From Chromatiales bacterium (GTDB lineage: Bacteria; Pseudomonadota; Gammaproteobacteria; UBA6429; Thiohalophilaceae): a DNA stretch of 33,494 nucleotides. The DNA is taken from assembly GCA_026984045.1 (NCBI GenBank), contig JALSSV010000092.1:1-33494 (forward strand), written 5' to 3'. This document shows, one piece after another, positions 32,402 to 33,494 of the stretch; the first letter of the stretch is position 1, and every line of letters begins with the position of its first letter. The notes beneath the pieces were generated by a model. The model worked only from the letters and a program-made list of their open reading frames with translations. It was not told where the DNA came from and made no database searches. The translations under genes and the position numbers were made by a program.

Positions 32402-33494
32402 TCAGGACGTCCGGCCACGCCGATCCAGGCGCTTGTACATGAAGGCGTAGTACATCACCGGGATCACCACCAGCGTGAGCAGGGTGGAGACGAAGATCCC
32501 GAAGATCAGCGACAGGGCCAGGCCGCTGAAGATGGGATCGTCGAGGATGAACAGGGCCCCGAGCATGGCCGCCAGGCCCGTGAGGGCGATAGGCTTGGCC
32601 CGCACCGCGCCGGAGCGAATCACCGCCTCGTCGAAGGGCACGCCCTCCTCCACCTGCTGGTTGATGAAGTCCACCAGCAGGATGGAGTTGCGCACGATGA
32701 TCCCCGCCAGAGCGATCATGCCGATCATGGAGGTGGCGGTGAACTGCGCTCCCCACAGGGCATGGCCGGGCATGACCCCGATGATGGTCAGGGGAATCGG
32801 CGCCATGATGATCAGGGGCACCAGATAGGAGCGGAACTGCCCCACCACCAGCAGGTAGATGAGCAGCAGCCCCACCGAGTAGGCGATGCCCATGTCGCGG
32901 AAGGTCTCGTAGGTGACCGTCCATTCGCCGTCCCACTTGAGACTGTAGCGGTAGGGATTGGCGGGCGGATTGATCAGTGACTGGTCGATGATCGTGCCCT
33001 CCTCCAGCGGGGTCTCGCGCAGCCTGAACAGGATCTCGAACATGCCGTACAGGGGGCTGTCCAGCTTCCCGGCCATGTCGCCGGTGACGAAGGTCATGGG
33101 CAGCAGATCCTTGTGGTAGATGGCGTTCTCGCGGCGCGTCTCCACCAGCCGCACCACGTCGGCGATGGGCACCAGCTTGCCGCTGGTGCTGCGCACCTTG
33201 AGGGTCAGCAGGGTGTCCACGCTGGCCTTGTCGCCGGGGCGCATCTCCAGGCGGATGGGCAGTGGATACTTCATGTTGGGATCGTGCAGATAGCTCAGAT
33301 CCTCACCCGAGAGGGCCGCCGACAGGGCGCCGACGATGGCCTGCTGGCTGACGCCCAGCAGCGCCGCGCGCCGCTGATCCACGGCCACGATGATCTTGGG
33401 CTCGGGGGCCTCGATGCTGTCGTCCACATCCACGATGTCGGGGGTGGACTCGAACACCTTGCGCACCTGGCGGGCCACGGCCATCTGGCCCTGG
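32402..33494 (-). CDS. RND-family efflux permease, C-terminal part (runs off the window)
   Basis: The 3' portion of an RND pump gene, at least 363 codons, still open at position 33494. It shows the second periplasmic porter region (VDQRRAALLGVSQQAIVGAL), then TM8-12: IAYSVGLLLIYLLVVGQFRS, a GMIALAGIIVRNSILLVDFI segment with TM10 features, and the last helix ending VVIPVMYYAFMYKRLDRRG. An unusual Trp-rich stretch, SLKWDGEWTVTYE, precedes TM8. It differs clearly from the other RND protein (12443-15499) and is not its paralogue by recent duplication. The partner adaptor gene must lie outside the window. Confidence 0.9.
   Translation of the reverse strand, partial: QGQMAVARQVRKVFESTPDIVDVDDSIEAPEPKIIVAVDQRRAALLGVSQQAIVGALSAALSGEDLSYLHDPNMKYPLPIRLEMRPGDKASVDTLLTLKVRSTSGKLVPIADVVRLVETRRENAIYHKDLLPMTFVTGDMAGKLDSPLYGMFEILFRLRETPLEEGTIIDQSLINPPANPYRYSLKWDGEWTVTYETFRDMGIAYSVGLLLIYLLVVGQFRSYLVPLIIMAPIPLTIIGVMPGHALWGAQFTATSMIGMIALAGIIVRNSILLVDFINQQVEEGVPFDEAVIRSGAVRAKPIALTGLAAMLGALFILDDPIFSGLALSLIFGIFVSTLLTLVVIPVMYYAFMYKRLDRRGRTS

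Overview
This is a GC-rich, gene-dense chromosomal segment from a gammaproteobacterium. The order rpsF-rpsR-(DUF2232 membrane gene)-rplI-dnaB-alr, preceded by rnr-rlmB on the same strand, is the Pseudomonas/Chromatiales type of arrangement: priB is absent and the DUF2232 gene lies between S18 and L9. The accessory content (SulP anion transporter, hydrogenase-4-like complex, several RND systems) would fit a free-living, perhaps chemolithotrophic member of the Chromatiales/Ectothiorhodospiraceae. That placement is inference.

Layout. Positions 59-2453 (+) hold an overlapping gnd-zwf pair of the pentose phosphate pathway. A REP-like palindrome separates it from the convergent housekeeping block 2721-10994 (-): rnr, rlmB, a MITE-like inverted repeat, then rpsF, rpsR, a DUF2232 gene broken by one extra C, rplI, dnaB and alr. 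A tRNA-Leu(CAG) with its own sigma70 promoter lies at 11138-11224 (+). Beyond it, 11335-17980 (-) is a compact operon: outer-membrane factor, periplasmic adaptor, RND permease, and finally a membrane protein that reads as a fusion of HgcA (corrinoid protein of mercury methylation) with an HgcB-like ferredoxin. Upstream of that, 18093-20716 (-) is a SulP transporter gene overlapping a secreted Sel1-repeat protein gene. After a terminator and nested palindromes, 21073-28549 (-) is a seven-gene operon: a small XRE-type regulator followed by six subunits of a hydrogenase-4/formate-hydrogenlyase-like membrane complex. In its large subunit three of the four Ni-ligand cysteines are serine, so it is probably an energy-converting-hydrogenase-related (Ehr) complex and not a hydrogenase. 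The right end carries a MOSC-domain gene (+), a LysR/hypothetical/AI-2E-transporter operon (-), and the 3' part of a second RND permease (-) that runs off the window.

How the genes may work together. The left half is core metabolism, replication and translation. Two systems in the middle deserve attention. The first is the HgcA/HgcB-like fusion, translationally coupled to a complete tripartite efflux pump. It points to corrinoid- and Fe-S-dependent chemistry at the inner membrane linked to export, with unknown substrate. The second is the Ehr-type complex, which has proton-pumping antiporter-like subunits, a one-cluster small subunit and no Ni site. It is preceded by a leader with duplicated dyads that could be operators of its own XRE regulator. 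Both functions are inferred from sequence recognition alone; no database search was run.
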